A stretch of DNA of 64,000 nt from a bacterium (GCA_030602615.1 JAUVZM010000003.1:37707-101706); one strand, 5' to 3'. Shown: positions 7,840-16,477, numbered from the stretch's first letter. Notes: generated by a model from the letters alone, not told the origin. Numbers and translations are program-made.

Positions 7840-9213
7840 CTATTGCTTGGGGAAGACCTGATCCTCCCCGGCAGGGGCGTTGGGATCGCGGTGGTGCTGC
7901 AGCCCGTCAGTATCAGCCTCTACATACCGGTCAAACCACTCATCCATCTGCGCTTTCAGATCCCACGCTCGCTGAGTGTAGGCGGGATCGGAGGCCAGAT
8001 TGGCCCGCTCGTCGGGATCGTTGACCAGATCAAACAGATCGTGGGGACCATCCGGGTAGCGATGGACGTACTTCCACTCTTCAGTGCGGATCATCCGCGC
8101 CGGCCCGTACTCGTCGTATATCGCCACCATTTCCCGCCCAGATACCGGCTTCCCGTGGAGGGCCGCTGCGAAGCTGCTGCCCGGCAGATTGCGCCCTGCG
8201 GGTAGGGGCAGACCCAGGTAGTCCAGGAGGGTTGGCGCAAAGTCATAAGCGCTGAACATACCCGACTCCACCGCGCCCTGGGTAACGGTGCCCGGCTGAC
8301 TGAAGACCAGCGGCACGCGGATGGAGTTCTCGTACATATTGCGCGGGTAGGTCCCGTTGCCCTTGCCCCAGAAGCCATGATGGCCGCAACTGAAGCCGTT
8401 GTCGCTGGCGAAGACAAATAGCGTATCCTCGCGCAGGCCCAATTCTTCCACGCGGTCAATAATGCGGCCCAGGTTGTTGTCCATAGCGGTGACCGCCGCG
8501 AAGTAGCCCTTGAGCATCTCCCGGTTGCCCAGACAGCGCTCGGTCTGCTCTTCGGCCCAGGGATGGCGGGGCTCCTGGGGGCAACTGTCGAAGGGGCAGT
8601 CATCGTAGGAGTCCACGATATCCTGGGGGTGGCCGGTCCAGGGCGAATGGGGCGCGGTGTAGTGCACGCTCAAGTAGAACGGCTGCCGGTCGCAGTGCCG
8701 ATCAATGAAGCCCAGGGCCTCGTCGGTGATGACATCGGTGACATAGCCCGGCTCGGTGATCGGCTCCCCATCGCGCACCATGGGCGCGTTGTTGTACGGG
8801 CCGCCGCCCTCTTGATGGACGTACCAGAAATCAAAGCTGTGCTGGGCGTGGAGGCTGTCGCCCATATGCCACTTGCCGCTAATCCCGCAAGTGTAACCGT
8901 GCTGGGCCATAATGTCGGTGCTGGCCACCTCGTCGGCCAGATAGCGCGTGGCCCCTGGCCCAATGTTGCCCTTACTTATCCACTCGTGGATGCCGTGTTG
9001 GGAGGGAATGCGCCCGGTCAGGAAGGTAGCCCGGCTCGGTGAGCAGACCGGCGTGGCCACGAAAAAGCGGTCAAAGCGGACGCCGGTAGCGGCCAGGCGG
9101 TCAATATTGGGCGTGCGAATCTCGTCGTTGCCGTAGCAGCCCGCCGCCCACGGCCCCTGATCGTCGGTAAGTGCAAGGATAACATTCGGTTGCTGGCTTT
9201 CGCTGTCCGCCAT
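7840..9213 (-). CDS. Sulfatase (alkaline phosphatase superfamily)
   Basis: This hydrolase removes sulfate esters, most likely from sulfated sugars or polysaccharides. Of 457 residues, the N-terminus PNVILALTDDQG supplies the metal-binding Asp pair. VCSPSRATFLTGR near residue 55 is the canonical sulfatase signature, whose Cys is oxidised to formylglycine. GKWHMGD and FASDNGF are further active-site motifs. No signal peptide is visible, so the enzyme seems cytoplasmic. The start was moved to ATG 9213, which has AAGGAC 8 bases upstream. The matching radical-SAM maturase lies 8 kb away (17840-19054). The native substrate cannot be read from sequence. Confidence 0.92.
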   Translation of the reverse strand: MADSESQQPNVILALTDDQGPWAAGCYGNDEIRTPNIDRLAATGVRFDRFFVATPVCSPSRATFLTGRIPSQHGIHEWISKGNIGPGATRYLADEVASTDIMAQHGYTCGISGKWHMGDSLHAQHSFDFWYVHQEGGGPYNNAPMVRDGEPITEPGYVTDVITDEALGFIDRHCDRQPFYLSVHYTAPHSPWTGHPQDIVDSYDDCPFDSCPQEPRHPWAEEQTERCLGNREMLKGYFAAVTAMDNNLGRIIDRVEELGLREDTLFVFASDNGFSCGHHGFWGKGNGTYPRNMYENSIRVPLVFSQPGTVTQGAVESGMFSAYDFAPTLLDYLGLPLPAGRNLPGSSFAAALHGKPVSGREMVAIYDEYGPARMIRTEEWKYVHRYPDGPHDLFDLVNDPDERANLASDPAYTQRAWDLKAQMDEWFDRYVEADTDGLQHHRDPNAPAGEDQVFPKQ

Positions 9214-9238
9214 CGCTGAACGTCCTTTCATAGCAGAC

Positions 9239-9372
9239 TCAATCTTGTTCAGTAGCCGCTTCGACTATCGCAATCTCCTCATCGGTCAGGTTGTACAGCT
9301 CATAGACTATCTTATCAATGGCCTGGTCGGTGGCGGCTATCTGGCGCTGAAGGCGCTCGGGCCTCGTCCGGC
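9239..9372 (-). pseudogene. Orphan C-terminal tail of a type II R-M enzyme
   Basis: A frame of about 45 codons with no start codon reads ...RPERLQRQIAATDQAIDKIVYELYNLTDEEIAIVEAATEQD and then stops at 9239. The pattern RQIAATDxxIDxxVYELYxLTxEEIxIVE is the characteristic end of Eco57I-like / type IIG restriction-methyltransferases and related N6-adenine methylases. Only this tail remains; a TGA lies upstream in frame at about 9400. I read it as the scar of a deleted restriction-modification gene. The assignment rests on family memory and a short match. Confidence 0.6.
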
Positions 9373-9497
9373 GCGGTGATGTGATGTGGATCGGCAGTTT
9401 CAGTCATTCAGCCAACCTCCCCCCGTGCGCGCACGGCGAACCTTGCCACCATAACAGTCTTCGGCGAGCAGATGTGTATATCCTGCAAAGCAAGACA

Positions 9498-10298
9498 CTA
9501 GGAGGCCGAAACGACTGGCAAGCCGGCAGCCCGGAGCATTTCGGTGAATTGGAGGGCGTTCTGGATGGCCTGGCCCTGGTAGTGGTTATTGAAGACCACA
9601 TATACCGTTTCGGCCTGCTGCGTCATATCGGCCACTTTGTCAATCCACTCACCCAGCTCCTCTTCACTGTAAAGGTAGTCGTAACGCTCCCACGCCTCGT
9701 CGTGGTCGAACCACTTGTCATAATTGCGGCCGTGGAAGCGTAAATAACCAATATCAGAGGTAACCTCCGCCACCGGCGGCACCAGGCTATCAAAACGGGG
9801 CTGATCCACGCAGCAGAAGCCAAAATCAAGCCCGCGTAGGAACTCGAAGGTCTTCTTCGTCACCCACTTGCGATTGCGAAACTCAATCACCACCGGCAGA
9901 GCGGGCAGTAGCTCGCGAAATCGGCGCAAATAGTCAACATTCTGGGAATTCGCATGGAAAGAATAGGGAAACTGAGCCAGGACGCATCCCAGCTTATCTG
10001 CCTCCTGAAGGGGCTGAAGAGCGTCGGCAAACTGTGCAAAATCCTCGGGGTTGGCATCGCGCTGGTGCGTCATTGCGGAGTTGGCTTTGATGATGAACTG
10101 GAAATCGGGCCCGGTTTTATACGACATCGCCGCCAGCGTGCGCACAGTGGGCATCCGATAGTAGGTATAATTGACCTCGACGAGGCCAAACTGCTGTGCG
10201 TAGAAATTCAGAAAATCCCGCTTACTGGTACCATTCGGGTAGAAAGGACCAACCCAATCGTCATATGAATAGCCTGCTGTGCCGACGAAAATGCTCAC
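9498..10298 (-). CDS. DUF72 family protein (YecE-like)
   Basis: This is a 266-residue TIM-barrel protein of the DUF72/YecE family, whose biochemical role is not established. Typical features are the start FVGTAGYSYDDWVGPFYP, the segment FIIKANSAMTH, LAQFPYSF, VIEFRNRKW near residue 140 and YLRFHGRN near residue 190, plus the terminal VYVVFNNHYQGQAIQNA. Length and motifs are normal. It starts with GTG at 10298 and has its own near-consensus promoter, divergent from the secreted protein at 10588. No operon partner. Confidence 0.88.
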   Translation of the reverse strand: MSIFVGTAGYSYDDWVGPFYPNGTSKRDFLNFYAQQFGLVEVNYTYYRMPTVRTLAAMSYKTGPDFQFIIKANSAMTHQRDANPEDFAQFADALQPLQEADKLGCVLAQFPYSFHANSQNVDYLRRFRELLPALPVVIEFRNRKWVTKKTFEFLRGLDFGFCCVDQPRFDSLVPPVAEVTSDIGYLRFHGRNYDKWFDHDEAWERYDYLYSEEELGEWIDKVADMTQQAETVYVVFNNHYQGQAIQNALQFTEMLRAAGLPVVSAS

Positions 10299-10315
10299 AG
10301 GTAGTCACCATTGTG

Positions 10316-10345
10316 AGTATATCGTTGGCACTGCGGCAGCGTCAA
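10316..10345 (-). promoter_or_regulatory. Promoter of the DUF72 gene
   Basis: Minus strand: TTGACG, 18-base spacer, TATACT, ending 17 bases before the GTG start. The same box pair (TTGACG-18-TATACT) drives the tRNA-Leu gene in this window, supporting a housekeeping sigma factor. Confidence 0.7.
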
Positions 10346-10402
10346 GTTGAGTTGGGTGGAGGCAACTTTGCTGCTGTTGTGTTGTCCGATACAGCAAGGG
10401 GT

Positions 10403-10431
10403 TTGACAAAACATGCGGTTCTTGGTAGTAT
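10403..10431 (+). promoter_or_regulatory. Promoter of the secreted barrel-like protein
   Basis: TTGACA, 17-base spacer, TAGTAT. The -35 is a perfect match. It implies a leader of about 150 bases before the ATG at 10588; no recognisable riboswitch is seen in that leader. Confidence 0.75.
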
Positions 10432-10587
10432 TTGGCGCAAATTGACGGTTTTTTGCTAACCATCGGTGCGGGGTTCAACGTTTTACGGCAGGAAGGAGGA
10501 CACGCAGCTTACGCCGCAACACTAATCGCACCACCAGTTGCTAACAGTAGACGTAGACAACTAGCACAACCAATGGGAGGAAACAAC

Positions 10588-11295
10588 ATGATGTGCAGAA
10601 TGACAGTAGCCGTGATCGTTGTGCTGATGTGGATGGGGGGTGCGGCCTGGGCGGGAGATATCGTTGCCATGCCCACCGGCAATATGGTCCCCCAGGGCCA
10701 GTACGAGGTTCATTACATCTACTGGGATATGGATTCCATACCTACGCCCGGTGGCCCGATACGGGAACACGTCAATGTGTTTGAGTTTTTCGCTGGTGTG
10801 ACTGACGACCTGGAGATAGACGTTTTGTCTCTATGGCCCCAGGGCCTGGATGATATTCAGGAAGTCAACGTCTACTACCGGGTGTTGGAGGAGACTCCCT
10901 TGAAGCCTTCACTGATTGTGGGGGCCACAAACGTGACTGGGGAGAACTGGCTACCCAGCACAGAGCGACCCGGGCCTCTATTCCCCAACGGCGACACCCG
11001 GGTCTCACCGTTCGTGCTGGGCTCCTACAACATTATGGTGCCCAAAGGTGGTCCACCCAGCTTGCGGAACCCGCTGGTAAGGCTACACCTTGGTTACGGC
11101 ATCAACTTTCACGAAGATAAGCCATTCGGGGGGATGCAGATACTCGTGCATCCTGGCCTCGGTGCAGGTATCTTCAACTATCAGGGCCAGCCCGTCTACC
11201 TGGTTGCCTGCATGCCCAGGCCCGACATTGAGATCCACTTCGGCTGGGGTCAGGGCGACCCGCTGTTCCATGTGGGATACCACGGCAGCTTCTAG
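10588..11295 (+). CDS. Secreted, barrel-like outer-membrane protein
   Basis: Family unknown. The mature protein of about 215 residues follows a clear signal peptide (MMCRMTVAVIVVLMWMGGAAWA). The body is rich in alternating hydrophobic/polar stretches and aromatics (YEVHYIYWDMD, LKPSLIVGATNV, VRLHLGYGINF, IEIHFGWG) and ends in Phe (GYHGSF). All of this is typical of a small outer-membrane beta-barrel. The track start (10432) is 52 codons too early and lies inside the promoter; GGGAGG is 8 bases before ATG 10588. The gene stands alone between a strong promoter and a strong terminator hairpin. Barrel topology is inferred from composition only. Confidence 0.7.
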   Translation: MMCRMTVAVIVVLMWMGGAAWAGDIVAMPTGNMVPQGQYEVHYIYWDMDSIPTPGGPIREHVNVFEFFAGVTDDLEIDVLSLWPQGLDDIQEVNVYYRVLEETPLKPSLIVGATNVTGENWLPSTERPGPLFPNGDTRVSPFVLGSYNIMVPKGGPPSLRNPLVRLHLGYGINFHEDKPFGGMQILVHPGLGAGIFNYQGQPVYLVACMPRPDIEIHFGWGQGDPLFHVGYHGSF

Positions 11296-11341
11296 TCAAG
11301 GCTGCCGCACGACCCCGACAACAACTTGGCCGAGAACTAAG

Positions 11342-11383
11342 AACGTCAATGAGCGCACCATCACCGGTGCGCTCATTGGCGTT
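11342..11383 (+). terminator. Strong hairpin terminator
   Basis: AACGTCAATGAGCGCACC pairs with GGTGCGCTCATTGGCGTT (about 18 bp including one T-G pair) around a 6-base loop. The T-run after it is weak (TTTGTCTG). It ends the transcript of the barrel-like gene. Beyond it, to 11657, the only signal is a lone extended -10 (TATACT at 11596) that may serve the next gene. Confidence 0.75.
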
Positions 11384-11657
11384 TGTCTGTATGTCGTCCC
11401 CAATATCGACTGAATAGGTGCAGTTCCTTCGTCACACTACCAACGATCATTGCAGGGCAGCATCAGCCGGCTTGATCTGATTGGGCTTGGCCTGCTCACA
11501 ACCCTCGTCGTGTCGGATGCTTCTCGAGCGTATATCCTTGTGCCAGCCGCACCGACCACTTCGGGACTGCTCTGGCGTGCAGCGCTTGATGATTGTATAC
11601 TGTAGATCACGTCGTCTGGATACTGGGCGCAAATCCATAAAGGGGGATACAAGACAG

Positions 11658-12863
11658 ATGAACTCCACTCGAACGAGGGTATGGCTTGCCGCACTGACCA
11701 TCTTAGCCTCTGTCGGCCTACTGAACGGCTGTCCTCGCAAATCACCCGAAGATATCGTCGTCCGACCTCTGCCAGCTCCAGTCACACCCGAAAGCAAACC
11801 AATAAAGATCGGCGCGATCTTCAGCGTCACCGGCGACGCCTCATTCCAGGGAAAGCCACAACAAGAGACTGTCGAGATGCTCGGCGAACAGGTCAACGCC
11901 CAGGGCGGAGTCCTTGGCGGGCAACCCTTAGAGGTGATTACTGAGGACGACGGGAGCATACCGGACGGAGCGGCCAGGGCCGCTCGCGACCTGATCGAGC
12001 AGGGCGTAGTAGCTATTATCGGCTCGTCGCGGGCGCTGACAACTATGCCCCTGAAGAAGCTCTGTCAGGAGGCAAAGGTGCCCCTGATCTCGTGTGCAGC
12101 AGACAAAACCATCACCGATCCGGTCGCCAGTTACGTCTTCGCTGTGCCCCCAACTAATACCCTGGCAGTGGCCAAGTGTTTTGAGTACCTGGAGAAAGAG
12201 CGCATTGACACGGTGGCCTCCATTTACGCAGCCGACTCCTTCGGCGAAGATGGGCAGAAAAACATCGAAGCAACCGCCGCCGCGAAGGGTATCGAGATCG
12301 TCGCTACCGAGACCTTCGGCGAAGAGGACACCGACATGGCCACACAACTGACCAAGATCAAGGCGGCCGACCCCGGCGCTCTGCTCTGTTGGGGCACCAA
12401 TCCGGGCCCGGCGTTGATCACCAGGCAGGCCAGGACAATCGGGCTGGATGTGCCGATACTGCAGAGTCACGGCGTAGCCAACATGGAGTTCATCGAGCTG
12501 GCCGGGGAGGCAGCCAACGGTGTCCAGCTTCCGGCGGGCCGACTGATCGTCTGGGAGCAGTTGGCCGACGACGATCCCTTCAAGAGCCTGCTTCAGGAGT
12601 TCGCGGGAGCCTACGAAGCCAAATATGGCGAGGCTCCCAGCACATTTGCCGGTCACGCTTACGACGCGTTCTGGATCACAATCAACGCCATAGAGATGGC
12701 CGGTGAGGCCGACCGGGCCCAGGTCCGCGCCGCCATCGAGCAGACTGAACTCATCGGTACCGCCGGCGAGTTCAAGTACTCAGCCGGCGATCACAACGGC
12801 TTGACCCTGGCTGCCTTCGTCTGGGTCAAGATTGTTGACGGAGCCTGGCAGCTCGTTGAATAG
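11658..12863 (+). CDS. ABC substrate-binding lipoprotein (branched-chain amino-acid type)
   Basis: A 401-residue LivJ/LivK-type periplasmic binding protein. The signal ends in a lipobox (LLNGC), so it is a lipoprotein. The fold begins IKIGAIFSVTGDASFQGKPQQETVEMLGEQVNAQGGVLGGQPLEVI, the classic start of the family, followed by VVAIIGSSRALTTMPL and PLISCAADKTIT. It captures amino acids or related small ligands for import, but no permease or ATPase gene is nearby. It either works with a transporter elsewhere or acts as a sensor. The track start (11481) is 59 codons early; ATG 11658 directly precedes the signal peptide. Confidence 0.9.
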   Translation: MNSTRTRVWLAALTILASVGLLNGCPRKSPEDIVVRPLPAPVTPESKPIKIGAIFSVTGDASFQGKPQQETVEMLGEQVNAQGGVLGGQPLEVITEDDGSIPDGAARAARDLIEQGVVAIIGSSRALTTMPLKKLCQEAKVPLISCAADKTITDPVASYVFAVPPTNTLAVAKCFEYLEKERIDTVASIYAADSFGEDGQKNIEATAAAKGIEIVATETFGEEDTDMATQLTKIKAADPGALLCWGTNPGPALITRQARTIGLDVPILQSHGVANMEFIELAGEAANGVQLPAGRLIVWEQLADDDPFKSLLQEFAGAYEAKYGEAPSTFAGHAYDAFWITINAIEMAGEADRAQVRAAIEQTELIGTAGEFKYSAGDHNGLTLAAFVWVKIVDGAWQLVE

Positions 12864-12905
12864 TCCTCCAGGGCAAACGTTACTAGACAAACAGGAGGGC
12901 ATGCC

Positions 12906-13595
12906 ATGATCGGTGCGCTAATCTTCGATGTTGACGGCGTCATCGCTGAGACCGAAGTGCTCAATGCCCGCGCCAGTGTGCTGATGTTCGAGCAACTCTA
13001 CGGCGTAAAGGTCCAGCCCGAAGATTTTCGGCCCTTTGTCGGCACCGGTGATGAGCGCTACGTCGAGGGCGTTGCCGAGAAGTACGAAGTGGAGATTGAC
13101 ACCGAAGCCGCCGTCCAGCGCCGCGCCGAGAATTTTTTCAAACTGTTGGAAGACGAGCCACTGCCGGCGGCTCCGGGCGTAATGGCGCTGGTCACTGCCG
13201 CACGCGACGACCCCGAACTGAAGCTGGCCATCGCCACCTCCGGTAACAAGGACAAGCAGTTCCCCGTCATCGCGGGCGCCGGGCTGAAGCTGGAATGGTT
13301 TGACGCGGTGGTTACCGGTGACGATATCACCCACAAAAAGCCTCACCCTGAGATTTACCTAACCACTGCTCACAAACTGGGTCTTCCTCCAGAGAAATGT
13401 GTCGTCTTCGAAGACGCCCCGGCGGGTGTTGCATCAGCCAGGTCCGCGGGAATGCCCTGCATCGCGGTGACTTCCAGCGTAGACGCTGCCCAGCTCACCG
13501 CTGCTGACCTGGTGGTAGACTCGCTGGCCGAGGTTAGTATGGAGTCGGTGCGGAAGATGCTCACAGGCAAATCGGAAAGGAGTGAGAACAGATGA
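12906..13595 (+). CDS. HAD hydrolase, CbbY / beta-phosphoglucomutase-like
   Basis: A 229-residue phosphatase/phosphomutase of HAD subfamily IA. Motif I is FDVDGVIAE (the second residue after the nucleophile Asp is also Asp), motif II ATSG near residue 110, the Lys in HKKPHPEIY near residue 145 and motif IV FEDAPAGVASARSAGM near residue 165. The cap domain lies between motifs I and II. The substrate is probably a sugar phosphate. AGGAGGG precedes the ATG. It shares an ATGA overlap with the following membrane-protein gene, so the two are translated together. Confidence 0.88.
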   Translation: MIGALIFDVDGVIAETEVLNARASVLMFEQLYGVKVQPEDFRPFVGTGDERYVEGVAEKYEVEIDTEAAVQRRAENFFKLLEDEPLPAAPGVMALVTAARDDPELKLAIATSGNKDKQFPVIAGAGLKLEWFDAVVTGDDITHKKPHPEIYLTTAHKLGLPPEKCVVFEDAPAGVASARSAGMPCIAVTSSVDAAQLTAADLVVDSLAEVSMESVRKMLTGKSERSENR

Positions 13596-14065
13596 ACACG
13601 CTTAGAGACACTGACGAGGGCCGGGCCAGGCCGTCCGTCTGGCCGGTGTATCTCGTTGCGGCGATAATCGGGCTACACGGTCTGAGTTTCCTGGGTTCCG
13701 TAGTGCTCTTCCCCCTGATTGCCTACATTGCCAAGGAAGCAGCACCCCAAGCATCTCCTGAGGTCCTGCGCGCCCTGAAGTTTCATATCGCCATTACAGC
13801 CTATGTTCCATTTTTCGCTGTGTATGGAGTTTTCAGTGTACTAACGACTGTCGGCGCGCTGCGGCTGCGTCCATGGAGTTGGTGGTGTGGAGTCGTATGG
13901 ACTGTGCTTTATGCTGTGTACTGCATATGGATTACAATGGCCTTGCCAGTACGGAGTCCGGCATGGACAATTGCACTCAGCGTTGCCCAAATTGCTCTAC
14001 TCCTATGGCTCCTGGCAACGCGCCGCCAGTTGTTCTTCCCGACGAGGCCACAGGGCGAGGAATAG
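13592..14065 (+). CDS. Four-helix membrane protein, copy 1
   Basis: Unknown protein of 157 residues with four predicted membrane helices (about residues 15-42, 65-92, 97-120 and 128-148). The hydrophilic N-terminus MNTLRDTDEGRARPSVW and the ends LRPWSWW...VVW and RRQLFFP recur in the next gene. The ATG overlaps the stop of the HAD gene, and AAAGGAG lies 9 bases upstream. No functional motif is recognised. The helix pairs with small residues could be a small transporter-like or sensor membrane module, but this is not supported further. Confidence 0.75.
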   Translation: MNTLRDTDEGRARPSVWPVYLVAAIIGLHGLSFLGSVVLFPLIAYIAKEAAPQASPEVLRALKFHIAITAYVPFFAVYGVFSVLTTVGALRLRPWSWWCGVVWTVLYAVYCIWITMALPVRSPAWTIALSVAQIALLLWLLATRRQLFFPTRPQGEE

Positions 14066-14091
14066 CCCCAAAACGCACAGGAGGGAGACAG

Positions 14092-14526
14092 ATGAACACG
14101 CTTAGCGACACTGACGAGCGCAGACCCAGGCCGTCCGTCTGGCTGGTGTACGCTATGAGTGCGCTTATCGGCGTAATCAGCCTTGGGTTGGTAGCAATGA
14201 TGGGATTGGCTGTGTGGTTGCGAGCGCTATTGCTTGAGCACACTGCGCCGGCTCAGCTATTATCGCCACACAGGGCGATGCCGGCTTTCGTCATCCTCAC
14301 TGGACTATTCGGCATCTTCGCAGCAGCCGGGGCCAGTCGGCTGCGTCCGTGGGGTTGGTGGGCCGTAGTTGTCTGGGCTGGGTTGTACTTCATTGTGGCA
14401 ATGCCAGACCTTGCGACGTTCTGGCAGGGCGGGATTTCCTCGTGGGCAATTCTGGAGGTTAGCTCACTGATTTACATCGTATTGGTGCTGATCATAAGGC
14501 GCCGCCTGTTCTTCCCGCGTGCATGA
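14092..14526 (+). CDS. Four-helix membrane protein, copy 2
   Basis: Tandem paralogue of the preceding gene: 144 residues, four predicted helices, the same opening (MNTLSDTDERRPRPSVWLVY), the same LRPWGWW...VVWAGLY block before helix 3 and the same RRRLFFP end. The first 60 or so coding bases are close to copy 1 at DNA level, pointing to a fairly recent duplication. GGAGGG with ATG at 14092 sets the start; the track's 13873 start lies inside copy 1 in another frame. Function unknown. Confidence 0.75.
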   Translation: MNTLSDTDERRPRPSVWLVYAMSALIGVISLGLVAMMGLAVWLRALLLEHTAPAQLLSPHRAMPAFVILTGLFGIFAAAGASRLRPWGWWAVVVWAGLYFIVAMPDLATFWQGGISSWAILEVSSLIYIVLVLIIRRRLFFPRA

Positions 14527-14529
14527 AGC

Positions 14530-14554
14530 CGTCGGCGGGTGCTTCGTGCCGACG
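14530..14554. terminator. Hairpin between convergent genes
   Basis: CGTCGGC / GCCGACG (7 bp, 11-base loop) sits in the 37-base gap between the membrane protein and the minus-strand protease. There is no T-run; candidate shared terminator. Confidence 0.4.
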
Positions 14555-14563
14555 CCATCGCCC

Positions 14564-16123
14564 TCAGTCGCTGAAGTTGAACGGCGTATGCCCGTACTCC
14601 TCCCAGAAACTGACCCCCTGGCTGGCACAGGTATTGGCAATAATCGTCAGGTAGTCCGGTGTCAGGAAGGTGACGGGCACCTGGCTCTCCCACACCAGAT
14701 CATAATCCCCGTCCAGACTGAGCCGCCCGAACGGATCCTCCCAGTTGCGCTGCAGTAGTTCAATGGCAAGCTGGCCCTGTTCCCATTCGCTGGCACCGGG
14801 CATGCCCCCCAGGTAGAGGAATGTCCGGGCCGTCCCGCTGAAGACGCTCATTGAGACCTTGAGTTCATCGCCGTTTTCATAGGGCAGACCATAGAGCCCG
14901 AAATCGTCATTCCGCGTGTAGTATAAGCCGGTCTGCTCCAGCAATCCGCCAAGTAGCTCGAATAGCTCATCATTGCCACCGGGCAGTTGTAGGTCCGGCG
15001 GTGCGTCGGCATCGTCGCTCTCCATGAACGCCTGCCAGTAGGCCGCCCGCTGCGCACCCAACTGCCCCATAAAGAAGGTGAAGACAGGAGTAGCTGCCGA
15101 AAGCGGCGCCTGAAATTCCCAGTACAACTCATACTCACCGTCTTCGGTCTCATACACACTAAGTCGCCCGGCCAAGTCTTCATAGTTAAGCCGCAACGCC
15201 GCCAGCGCCGCCTCGCCCTGCTCCTCCAGACTGTCCCCGGGCAAGTAGCTCAGGTAGACATAGCCGTGTAGAAAGTCTTCGTATTCGTGGATATACACCG
15301 TCACGTCATCGGCGTAGGCCAGGGAGAAAAGGCCATCCCCCTCGTCTGTGTAGTGCAGACCGGAGGCGGCGAGGATATCCGCTACGTGGCTACCCGGGTT
15401 CTGGCGCGCCGGGTCCTGCGCAGGCGCGCTTTTCAGCCAGATATCCACCACATTGGAGGGGATGGCGAACTTGGTCAGCATTGAGGAAGCGGCGATGGTT
15501 AGCGTGTGCACCCCGACCACTCGGCTCCGGTCGTCCACCAGTGGCCCGCCACTGTTGCCTCCCTCGGCGGCGGCATCGTGCTCGATGTACTTGCTGCCGC
15601 CCCAGGTACGCCGGGCGGCGATTGCGCCTGAGCGAATCGAAATCTCGCGCAGTCCCAGCGGGTGCCCGCACACATAGACAGGCTGCGTCTCGTAGACCAT
15701 ATCCGAGTCAGCCAACTGCAGGTAAGTCAGCGTCGACTTGGCGACCCTCAAGAGCGCCAGGTCCAGCTCCGGATTCTCGCGCAGCACCTCGGCCTCGAAG
15801 CGTTGCTCCCGCGGCTCATTCGGATGAAAGATGACCGTCACCGTGCGCCGGTCAGCGATTATGGTCCGGCCATCCTCCTGCTCGATTTCCGGCGCAACCA
15901 CATGAGCATTGGTGACGATCAAGCCATCCTCACTGACGACGAACCCACTGCCCGAGCCTCCGGTTGCATCGCCGGTTACTGTCGCCTCCAGGTCAACTCG
16001 GATCAGCACCACGGCATCTTTGATTTGGGCTACGGTTTCCGGTGTGAGCTGAGCATAGCACAGCTCTACCGTCAGCAACAGCGCTGCAACGGCCACCCAC
16101 AACGCCAATCGCGATCTTGTCAT
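14564..16123 (-). CDS. HtrA-like serine protease with two C-terminal repeats
   Basis: A secreted 519-residue S1C-type protease. A signal peptide (MTRSRLALWVAVAALLLTVELCYA) precedes a chymotrypsin-fold domain. The triad can be placed: His in IVTNAHVV near residue 75, Asp in NPELDLALLRV near residue 118, and Ser in AAEGGNSGGPLVDD near residue 200. There is no PDZ domain. Instead two repeats of about 110 residues follow, each with G-L-x-Y-T near the start and a LxxNYEDLxGRLS / LQRNWEDPFGRLSL core near the end. This pattern recalls the YbjN / type III-chaperone fold. ATG 16123 is chosen for the signal peptide; the track start is 63 codons early. Likely an envelope quality-control protease. Confidence 0.85.
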   Translation of the reverse strand: MTRSRLALWVAVAALLLTVELCYAQLTPETVAQIKDAVVLIRVDLEATVTGDATGGSGSGFVVSEDGLIVTNAHVVAPEIEQEDGRTIIADRRTVTVIFHPNEPREQRFEAEVLRENPELDLALLRVAKSTLTYLQLADSDMVYETQPVYVCGHPLGLREISIRSGAIAARRTWGGSKYIEHDAAAEGGNSGGPLVDDRSRVVGVHTLTIAASSMLTKFAIPSNVVDIWLKSAPAQDPARQNPGSHVADILAASGLHYTDEGDGLFSLAYADDVTVYIHEYEDFLHGYVYLSYLPGDSLEEQGEAALAALRLNYEDLAGRLSVYETEDGEYELYWEFQAPLSAATPVFTFFMGQLGAQRAAYWQAFMESDDADAPPDLQLPGGNDELFELLGGLLEQTGLYYTRNDDFGLYGLPYENGDELKVSMSVFSGTARTFLYLGGMPGASEWEQGQLAIELLQRNWEDPFGRLSLDGDYDLVWESQVPVTFLTPDYLTIIANTCASQGVSFWEEYGHTPFNFSD

Positions 16124-16365
16124 CTGGCATTCCCCCATCTTCGGTGAACGAGCACAGTGCGACGACGATGTGCTTCTCACAATGTCGGCAATCCGCAGTC
16201 TAAGCTTGACAGGCCCGTATGACCTGCCCTCAGTATAGCTCATCCCCCCACACGCATGCAAGCGACTTGTGCACCATCCCCAAGCGCCACCAAGTCCAGA
16301 GGCGGGCTGCACCTAACCCACTATGTCGCCTTCCAACATCGGCGAACCGCCTGCTCGAAACAGTA

Positions 16366-16392
16366 CGCGCGCCTGCTTTAGCAAGGCGCGCG
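16366..16392 (-). terminator. Hairpin downstream of rplT
   Basis: CGCGCGCC-TGC / GCA-A-GGCGCGCG, an 11-bp stem with one bulged A and a 4-base loop, lies 85 bases past the rplT stop. It probably ends the infC-rpmI-rplT transcript, though the T-run is poor. The remaining gap up to the protease start shows nothing clear. Confidence 0.5.
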
Positions 16393-16477
16393 CGTAATCA
16401 ATACAATCGGCATAGATTGTTGTTGATGCCTTAGCCTTACGGTCTCGGCCAGGCCTGGGCACAACTGACTAAAGCCG

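Noticed and set aside
9381-9601. Short ORFs around the restriction-enzyme tail as a toxin gene
   Set aside because: They overlap the end of the DUF72 gene and lack ribosome sites or recognisable motifs.
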